Assembly: GCF_002368335.1 (NCBI RefSeq)
Contig: NZ_AP018288.1
Location: forward strand, 5,041,902-5,105,901
Source of the DNA: Nostoc sp. NIES-4103
GTDB lineage: Bacteria > Cyanobacteriota > Cyanobacteriia > Cyanobacteriales > Nostocaceae
Direction: 5' to 3'
Length of the DNA stretch: 64,000 bases
The notes under the pieces are model-generated. The model had not been told where the DNA came from. It searched no databases and worked only from the letters and a program-made list of their open reading frames with translations. This document shows positions 46,336-55,133 of the stretch, one piece after another. The position numbers and the translations under genes were made by a program. How positions within the stretch are numbered: position 1 is the stretch's first letter; every line of letters begins with the position of its first letter.

Positions 46336-48909
46336 CTAGTTCACCTTGCGTTGGAAGATAAATGTTCCTGTTGTACCTGGTGCAACTTGGTTAGTTATAG
46401 TATTTATATACTTGGTTACATCATTAGCCGCAGTAGTACCACTTTGTTCACCACCAAGAAGATTAGTAGCAGGATCGCCACTAAAGAACGTGATTGTTCC
46501 TCCAGCACCTTGAGCCGAACCAAGAACGTGACTGGTATCAATTACGCCATTGGTGGGTGCATTATCTTTCGCCCAGTTATTAGGTAATGTAGTACCATCT
46601 TCCGTAATCACCACATTACCAGCATTTAAAATCACATTATTTGTGCCTGAAGCTGGTTCAGAAATATTCTTGTACTGAATCACGTACTCAATAATATTTC
46701 CAGGTGCAGGAGTTTTCGGTGTTGTACTCAAAGTACCGTCAGTACCTTGAACGGCTGGGCCAGTTCCTTGTAAAATCCGTGACTGCTTGAGGAGTTGTAA
46801 GAAGCCAGTGTACACCCGATCAATAGTGATGTTTGTCGCTGCGTCGTCAGCCGAACCATTAGCATTGGCGTCAATAAATGCGGTGATGGGTACAGGGAAA
46901 CCGCGTTGGAAATTAGTATCCGTTGAAAGTGGAGTACCAGCCGGTAGGTCAACAGTCACAGTATAGTTAGCTGTGGTACCCGTGGCTACTCCATCAATTC
47001 GTACTGGGTTAGTAGCACTAACTGGGTTGCCACCCACTACACCAGTACCATTGGTGAATGTAAAACTCGTGCCATTATAAGTATAAGTAGCAGTTGTAGC
47101 ACCATTCGATATAGTCACAACTGTGCCGTTAGGCAAATCACCTGCATTAGTCGGTGGTGTAGGTAGTAAAGAGATATTGTCTGTTTGAGAACTATCATTT
47201 CTAATGGTGTTAGTGAAATTCACTACATTTGGATCAAATGTTGTCCCCGGAGTAGTATTGGCCGGAACATTGGAAGATTTATTGGTAAAGTCGTCATTAT
47301 TGTTATTAGGCCCAACCGCCGCAGGGAAACCATTTGGCCCGTTAAGAACTGCACCAAAGCTGATTGAAAAGACGTTGGCTTCACCGCCAGGGTTTGCACC
47401 AGGGTTGTTAGTATCACCACCATTGTTACCACCAGTGTCCGTCCCAGTTGTGTTTAGGTCACTTGGGTCGGTTTTCGGGTCAGTGATAAAACCATCAGGT
47501 ACGGTATCTGGTAACTTATCTGGTACACCATCCCCGTTAATGTCTGTCGTTGGTGGGGGTGTCATGTTACCCGGGGGCCCATCAAAGTTACTAGGATTTG
47601 GATCACCAGACTCATCCAGCACAGGTGCGTTTGTTTCTGGTGTTTTACCAAATACTTGCGCGATGTTGGCTATGGTTAGAGGTGCAGTCTGTCCAGTTTT
47701 AACTTTTAACTGAATAGAGAATTGGGTTAATTGTGCATCCGCAGCAGGTAAGTATGTACTCGTATCACCATCTATAGTGGCTTTAACAAAACCAATACGA
47801 GTGACACTAGATAAAGTTGCTGGTGCTGTGGTTGTCCAAGTAGCTGCATTTGCAGATGTGGTGGGAGGAGTAGTAGAGTAAGCTACAGTCCAACCAGTGG
47901 GAGCAGTGGGGGTTGTTGCTAATTCTGTGCCAAAAGGAATAGCATCAGACACCAAGATATTTGTGCCAGTAAGACCAGGTATAACAGAACCCGCTAAAGC
48001 TGAGGGAGTGATGTTCTGTCCTGTGTTATCAGTAGACCTGACTTGCAAACTCAAGTTATAGGTGATGGTATCGTCTGTGATATCGATTGATGTGTTGTTA
48101 TTGCTATAAGTACCACGAGTTTTAAGTATGGTGGCTAAGGAATAATACTTTGGCTGAACAGTTATGGAGGCTGATGCACTACCTTCTACTACACCGTTAG
48201 CTGGTACACCTGGCACTTCTCCGGGTGTACTACCATCAGGGTTGTCTGTAGTGTAAACATCGAGGATATCATTAACCTCTCCACCAACCCTTGGCACATT
48301 TGATGCTTGATTAGGAGAAGTGGTTTGACCAAGAGTAACTGTGATGTTATCAGCAGCTACTGCATCAGGATTTACTGTTACTCGCACTCGCACAGGAACA
48401 GTACCATTTACTGGTACAGAATTGTCTGTAATTACTCCACCATTGGGAACTGGTTTCCAACTATTAGCAACACTATCAAAATATTCCAAGCTGCCATTAA
48501 CTACTGTTCCTTTCCCTGAGACGGTGACTGCACCAGGAATACGGAATTTTGTGGGGTCGTTACCTATGTTCGTGATAGTGAAGTTGTATTCTAAAGTGTC
48601 ACCAGCTTGAACTGTGCCGTTGGGAGTCAGGTCGTTAACCGTGCCAGCTTGCACTAAGATACCGGCTACTTCTGCTACAGTAACAGTTACTGTGTTGGAA
48701 GTGCTATTGATTGGCACATTGGGATTATTGGGATCTTCGTAAGTGGCTGTTGCTTGGTTGTCCAGCGCTGTACCTGCGGCTGTGGGCCCAGTTTGAGCTA
48801 AAACAGGGGAGACAAGTATAAAAATACCGTTAGCTAAGAGTGCTGTTGTTACTAAAGCACGGTCAAGTTTCAACTTCTTAGTCTTATTAATGCGATGACA
48901 AGATTTCAT
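46336..48909 (-). CDS. Large exported multi-DUF11 protein
   Basis: This 857-residue protein has a basic n-region and hydrophobic signal (VTTALLANGIFILVSPVLAQ). The body is Asn/Thr/Gly/Pro-rich with DUF11-like blocks: NGTVQAGDTLEYNFTITNIG (about 90), ITDDTITYNLSLQVRSTDNT (about 280) and APGNIIEYVIQYKNISEP (about 745). An Asp/Asn/Pro low-complexity stretch (DINGDGVPDKLPDTVPDG, then TGGNNGGDTNNPG; about 440-500) resembles calcium-binding thrombospondin-3-like repeats. It ends GTFIFQRKVN, the same kind of ending as the 1151-residue protein (FVRFRTKVK). It is the first gene of the cluster, after a 1.29-kb gap. It probably is a surface structural or adhesive protein. Confidence 0.85.
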   Translation of the reverse strand: MKSCHRINKTKKLKLDRALVTTALLANGIFILVSPVLAQTGPTAAGTALDNQATATYEDPNNPNVPINSTSNTVTVTVAEVAGILVQAGTVNDLTPNGTVQAGDTLEYNFTITNIGNDPTKFRIPGAVTVSGKGTVVNGSLEYFDSVANSWKPVPNGGVITDNSVPVNGTVPVRVRVTVNPDAVAADNITVTLGQTTSPNQASNVPRVGGEVNDILDVYTTDNPDGSTPGEVPGVPANGVVEGSASASITVQPKYYSLATILKTRGTYSNNNTSIDITDDTITYNLSLQVRSTDNTGQNITPSALAGSVIPGLTGTNILVSDAIPFGTELATTPTAPTGWTVAYSTTPPTTSANAATWTTTAPATLSSVTRIGFVKATIDGDTSTYLPAADAQLTQFSIQLKVKTGQTAPLTIANIAQVFGKTPETNAPVLDESGDPNPSNFDGPPGNMTPPPTTDINGDGVPDKLPDTVPDGFITDPKTDPSDLNTTGTDTGGNNGGDTNNPGANPGGEANVFSISFGAVLNGPNGFPAAVGPNNNNDDFTNKSSNVPANTTPGTTFDPNVVNFTNTIRNDSSQTDNISLLPTPPTNAGDLPNGTVVTISNGATTATYTYNGTSFTFTNGTGVVGGNPVSATNPVRIDGVATGTTANYTVTVDLPAGTPLSTDTNFQRGFPVPITAFIDANANGSADDAATNITIDRVYTGFLQLLKQSRILQGTGPAVQGTDGTLSTTPKTPAPGNIIEYVIQYKNISEPASGTNNVILNAGNVVITEDGTTLPNNWAKDNAPTNGVIDTSHVLGSAQGAGGTITFFSGDPATNLLGGEQSGTTAANDVTKYINTITNQVAPGTTGTFIFQRKVN

Positions 48910-49248
48910 TTAGTGTAGATGCTGGATAAGATTTAGCTGAGTTGTTATTTGCAATCAAAAAATAAAGGTAAGATACACTCTGTATTGAAAAAGAGAGTTG
49001 GGAGGGAAGGAAATACATTTTCATGTTTGGTTGTGAGATTTTCTTGTGAATAGCTGTCTGAAAACTGCTGTTAGCAAACCAGCATACTAAGTAAGAATTC
49101 TAGTCTTCCAGTCCCTGTTTTATTCATGATGATGAATGTTTTTTCATCGGGACTAATATGCTGTATGTTGCAGTTATTTTTTCTCTTAATTAATTGAATT
49201 CAAAGCAATAAAAATTACTGAAAAGTAGGTAAACTTAAAAAGTAAAAT

Positions 49249-49330
49249 CGTCAAATCCTTGCGATTACTTCGCTACACTGCGTTGCTTACCCTATGGGAA
49301 GGCGTTCCGCCTACGTAATGACATTTGACG
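49249..49330. repeat. 82-bp element with CGTCAAAT inverted ends
   Basis: CGTCAAAT (49249-49256) and ATTTGACG (49323-49330) bound a short element whose core holds GGGAAGGCGTTCCGCC, itself partly palindromic. It resembles other dispersed palindromes of the window. Confidence 0.55.
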
Positions 49331-50105
49331 TTTAATTAGGTTGAGCTACTTAAATCTCCAGCCCAGCTTTAGCATAGACTTTTTGTGTACTACGTTAGCT
49401 GTTAGCAGTTTTTAGTTTAATCAGCTTGATTTACAAAATATAGAGTTGATAAATTGGCACAAAGTGAGATCGTAACAACTACAACATTAGATCATCTCTT
49501 CTGATCCAAAAACAGTTTAAATACTAATATTCAAAACCTGAATATCTTAGCCACTACGTTTTAATACATAGATAATTATTCGTAGTTATTGAATTATTTA
49601 TATTTTGGAGGCAGGAGTTAGGGGTCAGTTTCCCCTCATTAGTGTCAATTTAACGGTAAGTGGGCGGTTTTTAACCGCGTCTACACAAACAAAACCCACC
49701 TACCCTTCGGGTTCTGCGAAGCAGTACGTGGGTTTCAAACCCTTAATTTCCCTTAGTCCGTGGAGGCGGACTTCGCCTGTGTAGCCAAGCCACTGCGTTG
49801 GGCGGGTTCCCCGACTTGAAGCAAGTGGCGCGCAAATTCTATTCGCCATTGCTCAATTTGACACCAATGGTTTCCCCTAACTTCTGCTTGCACTACTAGA
49901 ACAAGGTGAAACACTTCACGGAACTATTGTTCAGTGGCTTTTATTCACGAGGGGTCAGAATCCTCTTCTGTAGCTTGCTTCCCGTAGGATACAAAATCTC
50001 CTGACTTCTGCCTTCTTCAAACTCATTTTGCACTTGAATTCAGTAATACTGAGGCTCGCTCATGGGTCGAGAATGGGTTTTTGTCTATTACTAGCTGCCT
50101 GAAAT

Positions 50106-50130
50106 ATACCCGACTAAATTTATCGGGTAT
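50106..50130 (+). promoter_or_regulatory. Perfect 8-bp stem-loop in the thrC leader
   Basis: ATACCCGA and TCGGGTAT pair perfectly around a 9-base loop, about 70 bases upstream of the thrC start. It is not followed by a U run, so it is more likely an operator or a leader hairpin than a terminator. No riboswitch class was recognised. Confidence 0.45.
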
Positions 50131-50201
50131 GTTTGACTAGTATTTTTGCTCGTGTTACTATTTCGAGCGACAGTTGACGGACAAACAGGGAAAGTAGATT
50201 T

Positions 50202-51506
50202 ATGACTCAGGCAACAACCACTCATCCGCTCTTTAGCACTGCCACCTTTAAAGCCTTGAAGTGTAAGGAATGTGGTGCAGAATATGAACTCAATGCCAGC
50301 AATGTTTGTGAGTTATGTTTTGGCCCTTTAGAAGTCAAGTATGACTACAGCGCTCTGCGGTTGACTGTCACTCGTGAAAAAATTCAAGCTGGGCCGAATT
50401 CCATTTGGCGCTACCGTCCCTTTTTGCCTGTCGCAACTGACAATGTTATAGATGTGGGAACTGGTATGACTCCCCTGGTTCGTTCCCACCGCCTTGCACG
50501 TCGCCTGGGTTTAAACAAGCTTTATATTAAAAATGATGCCGTCAACATGCCCACCCTTAGCTTTAAAGATCGGGTGGTGTCAGTTGCTCTCACCCGTGCG
50601 CGGGAATTAGGTTTTACCACTGTTTCCTGCGCTAGCACAGGCAACTTGGCTAATTCTACAGCAGCGATCGCAGCCCACGCCGGTTTAGATTGTTGTGTAT
50701 TCATCCCCGCAGACTTGGAAGCAGGCAAAGTTTTAGGCAGCCTCATCTACAGCCCCACCCTCATGGCAGTTAAGGGAAATTACGATCAGGTAAATCGCCT
50801 ATGTTCAGAAGTAGCCAATACACATGGCTGGGGTTTTGTCAATATTAATCTGCGTCCTTACTACTCTGAAGGTTCCAAGACTCTGGGCTTTGAAGTAGCT
50901 GAACAACTCGGTTGGCAACTACCAGACCATATCGTTGCTCCTCTGGCTTCAGGTTCACTCTTTACAAAAATTTACAAAGGATTTCAAGAATTTGTCGAAG
51001 TCGGTTTGGTGGAAGGCAAAGATGTCCGTTTCAGCGGCGCGCAAGCTGAAGGTTGTTCCCCCATCGCCGAAGCATTTAAGCAAGACCGCGACTTCATTAA
51101 GCCAGTGAAACCGAATACAATTGCTAAATCGATTGCGATCGGCAACCCAGCAGATGGAATTTACGCAGTTGAAATCGCTAAGAAAACTGGCGGTAATATT
51201 GAATCAGTCAACGACGCAGAAATTATCGAAGGCATCAAGCTGCTGGCAGAAACCGAAGGCATCTTTACAGAAACAGCTGGCGGTACTACTATTGCAGTGC
51301 TGAAAAAATTGGTAGAAGCTGGCAAAATTGATCCAGATGAAACTACCGTGGTTTACATCACTGGCAATGGGCTGAAAACCCAAGAAGCAGTACAAGGCTA
51401 CATTGGTGAACCCTTGACTATTGATGCTAAACTAGATAGCTTTGAGCGAGCCTTAGAGCGATCGCGTACATTAGATCGCTTGGAATGGCAGCAAGTCCTC
51501 GTTTAG
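50202..51506 (+). CDS. thrC: Threonine synthase
   Basis: This 434-residue PLP enzyme converts O-phosphohomoserine to threonine. An N-terminal zinc ribbon (Cys21, Cys24, Cys36, Cys39) precedes the catalytic core. The PLP lysine is Lys122 in PTLSFKDRVVSVAL, and the phosphate loop is ASTGNLANSTAA. The C-terminal TETAGGTTIAVLKKLVE is typical. The length fits the cyanobacterial/plant-like form without the long N-terminal regulatory domain. A sulfur-carrier gene follows on the same strand after 139 bases that hold repeat-like DNA, so co-transcription is possible. Confidence 0.96.
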   Translation: MTQATTTHPLFSTATFKALKCKECGAEYELNASNVCELCFGPLEVKYDYSALRLTVTREKIQAGPNSIWRYRPFLPVATDNVIDVGTGMTPLVRSHRLARRLGLNKLYIKNDAVNMPTLSFKDRVVSVALTRARELGFTTVSCASTGNLANSTAAIAAHAGLDCCVFIPADLEAGKVLGSLIYSPTLMAVKGNYDQVNRLCSEVANTHGWGFVNINLRPYYSEGSKTLGFEVAEQLGWQLPDHIVAPLASGSLFTKIYKGFQEFVEVGLVEGKDVRFSGAQAEGCSPIAEAFKQDRDFIKPVKPNTIAKSIAIGNPADGIYAVEIAKKTGGNIESVNDAEIIEGIKLLAETEGIFTETAGGTTIAVLKKLVEAGKIDPDETTVVYITGNGLKTQEAVQGYIGEPLTIDAKLDSFERALERSRTLDRLEWQQVLV

Positions 51507-51645
51507 TTAGGAGTTGTGAGTTGTGAGTTTTTTTATTTCTAACTCCTCAACGCCAGTTTGCTGAACCTGGGAATCCCTGTATGCAACTGGCTCCTCTTAA
51601 CTTTATTACTAACTTTTCACTCTTCACTATCAACTTTTTTCTCCT

Positions 51646-51924
51646 ATGGCTGTAACAGTTTTAGTTCCTACTGCCCTTCAGAAATTCACTAATGACCAAG
51701 CGACTCTAGAATGTAGTGGTAATAACATTGCTGAACTTTTAGAATCTTTAGAAAAAAGCTGTCCTGGTATTAAAGCACGTCTGTATGATCAGGAAAAGGG
51801 AGAACTGCGCCGTTTTCTGAATTTGTACGTCAACAGCGAAGATATCCGCTTTCTAGAAGGGATAAAAACAACTCTAAAAGATGGCGATGAAGTAAGTATT
51901 GTCCCTGCTGTCGCTGGTGGCTGA
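51646..51924 (+). CDS. CysO-like MoaD/ThiS-family sulfur carrier
   Basis: This 92-residue beta-grasp protein ends in VSIVPAVAGG, whose Gly-Gly can form a thiocarboxylate. The pattern VTVLVPTALQKFTN, RRFLNLYVNSEDIRFLEG and DGDEVSIVPAVAGG is notably close to mycobacterial CysO. CysO hands sulfide to a PLP enzyme (CysM) that makes cysteine from O-phosphoserine. Here its neighbour is threonine synthase, itself a PLP enzyme acting on a phospho-amino acid. No Mec-type JAMM protease gene is adjacent. An alternative role is tungsten/molybdenum cofactor synthesis. Confidence 0.85.
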   Translation: MAVTVLVPTALQKFTNDQATLECSGNNIAELLESLEKSCPGIKARLYDQEKGELRRFLNLYVNSEDIRFLEGIKTTLKDGDEVSIVPAVAGG

Positions 51925-51978
51925 GTTAGAACATACTTAAATATAATATTCAGTAGATCAATTCTTAAAGCTTGCCAT

Positions 51979-52005
51979 TAGGGGCACGTCCTTGTCGTGT
52001 CCCTA
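51979..52005 (+). terminator. 10-bp stem-loop downstream of the sulfur-carrier gene
   Basis: TAGGGGCACG and CGTGTCCCTA pair over ten positions (one G-U) around TCCTTGT, followed by TATTGTTTTATTG. It lies 55 bases past the stop. It could terminate the thrC/sulfur-carrier transcript, though this palindrome is also of a dispersed-repeat type. Confidence 0.5.
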
Positions 52006-52164
52006 TATTGTTTTATTGATTTAGCTTGAAGAAGTATCTAGCAACTATCTGAGTAAATCACTGCTCAATAAAAATATCTTATTGTAATAGTTTATTACTG
52101 ACTAATAACGGTTGACAGCTAACAGTCATCAGTACTTTCTTTCTAGTTTTCCCTAAAAACACCT

Positions 52165-52323
52165 TCTCATCATCTGACTTTTCACGGAATCTGGAAAACC
52201 TCGCTTCCATTCCTCTCTCGTGCGAGGAGAGAGGCTTTGAATTCTCCCCCTTCCCTACAAGGGGCTGGGGGGTTAGGTTTTGCGTTAGCTTTTCCACATG
52301 ACGTGAAAAGTCAGTCTCATCAT
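52165..52323. mobile_element. 141-bp MITE with 9-bp target-site duplication
   Basis: The element 52174-52314 has perfect 13-bp inverted ends CTGACTTTTCACG / CGTGAAAAGTCAG, extended as imperfect matches to about 28 bases (TGGAAAA on both sides). It is flanked by the direct repeat TCTCATCAT at 52165-52173 and 52315-52323. There is no open frame; the core holds a CTCTCTCG-TGCGAGGAGAG hairpin. The duplication marks a real insertion by a transposase acting in trans, and its intactness suggests it is fairly recent. Confidence 0.93.
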
Positions 52324-52383
52324 CGGTGTTACCTTTAAGTTGGTACTGCTGCCAACTTAATTAGCTAATATTTTGTAAATTCA

Positions 52384-53439
52384 ATGAAAGCAAAAATTAT
52401 GAGTAGCCACTCAGAACAGTTTGCCAGTGATAATTACTCTGGTATTTGTCCGGAAGCACTGGAGTACATGATTCAAGCTAACCAAGGAAGTGCCCCAGCT
52501 TACGGCAATGACGAATGGACTCAAAAAGCAACAGATTATTTTCGGGAACTCTTTGAAATTGATTGCGAAGTATTTTTTGCCTTTAATGGTACAGCGGCTA
52601 ATTCTTTATCATTAGCTGCACTTTGCCAATCATATCATAGTGTAATTTGTCATGAAACAGCCCACATAGAAACAGATGAATGTGGCGCACCAGAATTTGC
52701 TTCCAATGGTTCTAAACTATTACTTGCTAAAGGGGAAAATGGCAAGTTAACAGCCCAGGATATCGATGCAATCGTGACTAGGCGTGCTGATATTCATTAT
52801 CCCAAACCGAAAGTTATTAGCATTACCCAAGCAACTGAATTAGGTACTTTATATACTATTGAAGAACTCTTAGGGATTAAAGAAATTGCTCAAAAGTATA
52901 ACTTAAAGATTCACATGGATGGCGCGCGCTTTGCCAATGCAGTAGCGGCAATGAATAAAAGCCCTGCCGAAATGACATGGAAAAGTGGTGTAGATGTTTT
53001 ATGTTTTTGTGGTACAAAAAATGGCATGGCATTAGGTGAAGCTATTCTTTTTTTTAACAAAGCCTTAGCTGAAGATTTTGACTATCGATGTAAGCAAGCA
53101 GGTCAGTTAGCATCAAAAATGCGATTTATTTCTGCTCCTTGGTTAGGTTTGTTAGAAACTGGTGCGTGGTTAAAAAATGCACTACATGCCAATCAATGCG
53201 CTGAATATTTAGAAAATCAGCTATTAAAGATACAAGGCGTAGAGATGATGTTTCCGCGAGAAGCAAACGCTGTTTTTGTCAAACTACCACAGCAGGTTAT
53301 TCAAAGCTTAAAAAATAAGAATTGGCAATTTTATACATTTATTGGTGTGGGAGGAGTGCGCTTGATGTGTTCTTGGAGTACAACCCAATCAAAAATGGAT
53401 GAATTGCTAAGAGATATTAAGGATGCGATCGCGTCCTAG
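52384..53439 (+). CDS. ltaE: Low-specificity L-threonine aldolase
   Basis: This 351-residue PLP enzyme cleaves threonine or allo-threonine to glycine and acetaldehyde. It opens with FASDNYSGICPEALEYM and shows AYGNDEWTQKA. FAFNGTAANSLSLAALC, HETAHIETDECGAPEF and KIHMDGARFANAVA follow. The PLP lysine is in CFCGTKNGMALGEAI. The C-terminus VGGVRLMCSWSTTQSKMDEL is typical. It lies 460 bases after the sulfur-carrier gene, so threonine synthesis and breakdown are neighbours, though a MITE and a hairpin separate them. A second in-frame ATG (52399) could also start it. Confidence 0.93.
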   Translation: MKAKIMSSHSEQFASDNYSGICPEALEYMIQANQGSAPAYGNDEWTQKATDYFRELFEIDCEVFFAFNGTAANSLSLAALCQSYHSVICHETAHIETDECGAPEFASNGSKLLLAKGENGKLTAQDIDAIVTRRADIHYPKPKVISITQATELGTLYTIEELLGIKEIAQKYNLKIHMDGARFANAVAAMNKSPAEMTWKSGVDVLCFCGTKNGMALGEAILFFNKALAEDFDYRCKQAGQLASKMRFISAPWLGLLETGAWLKNALHANQCAEYLENQLLKIQGVEMMFPREANAVFVKLPQQVIQSLKNKNWQFYTFIGVGGVRLMCSWSTTQSKMDELLRDIKDAIAS

Positions 53440-53566
53440 TCAAGAGTTAATGGATGATGATTGATGACGGTTGACTGATGACCATTGATTAATGTCAAAA
53501 TGAAGTTAACTTACACTTAACGGTGAGCGATCGCTCTGAAAGCTAAATTAAGGATTGACCTGAGCA

Positions 53567-54223
53567 ATGGCAGAAGAACAAAATCATAATGAAGCTGGCG
53601 AAGTGGCTCCTAGCACTGTTGACAAACAGGCTCCCAGTGTCGCCGAAGAAAATGCTCCTAGTACAAACTCACCCCAAGCTACAGACATTCCTACTGCCAA
53701 CGCGCCAGACCCCAAAGCAGTAAACCCAGAAACTAACCCCAATGCAGCCAAAGTTGCGGCTGCATCCCCCAAGGGAGAAAAACCCGCAGCTAAAGACGCA
53801 ACAGAAGAAAAACCTGCCGCCAAAGCTGCTGCAAAAAAGGAGAAAGCCCCAGCTGTAGAAGATAAGCCATTTGTCGAGTTTATCGAGCAAGATTACTTGC
53901 CAGCTGTCCAAAAGGCGATCGCACAGCAAGGAGTAAAAGATTTAAAATTGTCTTTTGCCAAGCAGAAGCTTCCTCTTGTCGGCTTTCAATCAGCAGAAGA
54001 ATGCTGGCAAGTGGTTGGCAGTTGGCAAAATGGTCTGCGCCAGTTTAATCTGTATTTCCCCGATGAAGATATTCAAGGTAAAAAAGGATTTTCCTGTAAT
54101 GAAGGCAAAAAACCTAGTACTCTTGAGTCATTCCTCATCGATGAGCGCAAAATTACACTAGACTTGCTGGTATTTGGTTTAGTGCAGCGCCTAGATGGTC
54201 AAAAGTGGCTAGGTTTAAATTAG
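53567..54223 (+). CDS. DUF2996 protein with Ala/Pro/Lys-rich N-terminus
   Basis: This 218-residue protein has a first half of low-complexity Ala, Pro, Lys and Glu (KPAAKDATEEKPAAKAAAKK), likely disordered. The C-terminal ~110 residues are the cyanobacterial DUF2996 domain (FVEFIEQDYLPAVQKAIAQQ, QFNLYFPDEDIQGKKGF, and TLESFLIDERKITLDLLVFG). No signal or membrane segment is seen, so it is cytosolic. The function is unknown; the domain appears confined to oxygenic phototrophs. The tail resembles a nucleic-acid or protein-binding linker. Confidence 0.88.
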   Translation: MAEEQNHNEAGEVAPSTVDKQAPSVAEENAPSTNSPQATDIPTANAPDPKAVNPETNPNAAKVAAASPKGEKPAAKDATEEKPAAKAAAKKEKAPAVEDKPFVEFIEQDYLPAVQKAIAQQGVKDLKLSFAKQKLPLVGFQSAEECWQVVGSWQNGLRQFNLYFPDEDIQGKKGFSCNEGKKPSTLESFLIDERKITLDLLVFGLVQRLDGQKWLGLN

Positions 54224-54237
54224 TTATTGGTTATTAG

Positions 54238-54300
54238 TCATTAGTCATTAGTCATTGGTAACTGACAACTGACAACTGACAACTGACCACTGACACCTAA
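54238..54300. repeat. TTAGTCA and ACTGACA heptamers between convergent genes
   Basis: Units of TTAGTCA then ACTGACA fill the gap between the DUF2996 and TM2 genes. The left and right halves are not complementary. It is a variable-number repeat of the same class as 11414-11525. Confidence 0.8.
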
Positions 54301-54308
54301 CAGTTACT

Positions 54309-54803
54309 TCAAAGTTCATGAAAGTGGTAAGTAACGGCTCCAGTAATGGGGTCGTTATCTATTTTCACATAACCTGATTTCAGCATTTCCTTGAGAGTAG
54401 CTTCTACTTCAGCAAAACTGGCTCCAGTTGCTTTCACACCTTGAGTCACAGTCAGGCTACCACCTTTACTTTCCGCTGCGTCAATTAGTTTAACCATGAG
54501 TTCGTTACCAGTTGGGCGGTGGACTTGGGAAGCCACCACTGGTTGATTCAAGGGTACACCCAAAGGAGATAGACCTGCTTTGAGTCTAAAATTCTGTTCG
54601 TATTCGTCAACAATATTTGGTATCAGGAACAGATCTACAAATTGTCCAATACCAAACACACCACCAGTCAACAGCCACAGCAAACCTGTCCCTATCCTGC
54701 CATTGTATAAGCGATGCAGTCCTCCTAAGCCGAAAAACAACGCTGCACTCAAGATATAAGAGACAAGAAGACGTTCGTTATGCTGATTGTTTTCAGGATT
54801 CAT
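54309..54803 (-). CDS. TM2-domain membrane protein
   Basis: This 164-residue protein has two close membrane segments forming the TM2 module (about 12-62; LSAALFFGLGGLHRLYNGRI, then GLLWLLTGGVFGIGQFVDLF). A ~70-residue C-terminal winged-helix-like segment (PTGNELMVKLIDAAESKGGS through SGYVKIDNDPITGAVTYHF) follows. TM2 proteins are widespread and largely uncharacterised. It is convergent with the DUF2996 gene and divergent from acsF. The soluble tail resembles a small DNA- or protein-binding domain, which is not usual for TM2 proteins I know. Confidence 0.85.
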   Translation of the reverse strand: MNPENNQHNERLLVSYILSAALFFGLGGLHRLYNGRIGTGLLWLLTGGVFGIGQFVDLFLIPNIVDEYEQNFRLKAGLSPLGVPLNQPVVASQVHRPTGNELMVKLIDAAESKGGSLTVTQGVKATGASFAEVEATLKEMLKSGYVKIDNDPITGAVTYHFHEL

Positions 54804-55133
54804 CTTGCTTTCATCCCCTAGGATTTGCTCTTGTTGTCTTAGATGGTTTTCCCATGCTGTTTTGTTTCATATCAGCATAGCCAGCAAATGGAGTAAACAG
54901 AAGTAGGATTATCTACTTATATTGTGAGTTGACTACCAATTCTGGATGCTCGATTCCGCAAATATTGATGTATTGTTGCAACTCTTAACGTTTTTGGTAA
55001 CAGTTTGCAGCCTTTGCCTTGGTAGACTGAACTTTATACAAATGAATTATTGTCGTCTGGTGCGCCTTGTGAGAGCATAACCATTAGCTTTCTCGTGCTA
55101 TCAAGATAATAAAGAAAAAAGAGCAATCAAGAC
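54804..55133. promoter_or_regulatory. Divergent promoter region of TM2 gene and acsF
   Basis: About 330 bases hold the upstream regions of both genes. No open frame and no recognised operator. AAGAAAAAAGAGC precedes the acsF start as a weak ribosome-binding-like purine run. Confidence 0.4.

Larger units (their letters stand above)
48910..50201. other. 1.29-kb gap with repeats between the surface cluster and thrC
   Basis: No protein-like open frame was found. The first ~330 bases are AT-rich and should hold the promoter of the surface cluster. Then come a small inverted-repeat element (49249-49330) and a stretch (about 49600-50000) of dispersed-repeat fragments such as CCCACCTACCC and GTCCGTGGAGGCGGAC. 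TGTCAATTTAACGG and its partner CAATTTGACACC lie about 200 bases apart. The thrC leader follows. It is the largest non-coding stretch in the window. Confidence 0.5.

Noticed and set aside
47204..47713. 169-codon plus-strand frame opposite the 857-residue protein
   Set aside because: Shadow of the Gly/Asn/Thr/Pro-rich low-complexity gene; no independent motif or start signal.
50042..50201. thrC leader considered as a riboswitch
   Set aside because: One perfect 8-bp stem-loop is present, but no conserved core of a threonine, SAM or other known riboswitch could be matched by eye.
54224..54308. Heptamer tract considered as a CRISPR-like array
   Set aside because: Units are 7 bp without spacers; no repeat-spacer periodicity is present anywhere in the window.
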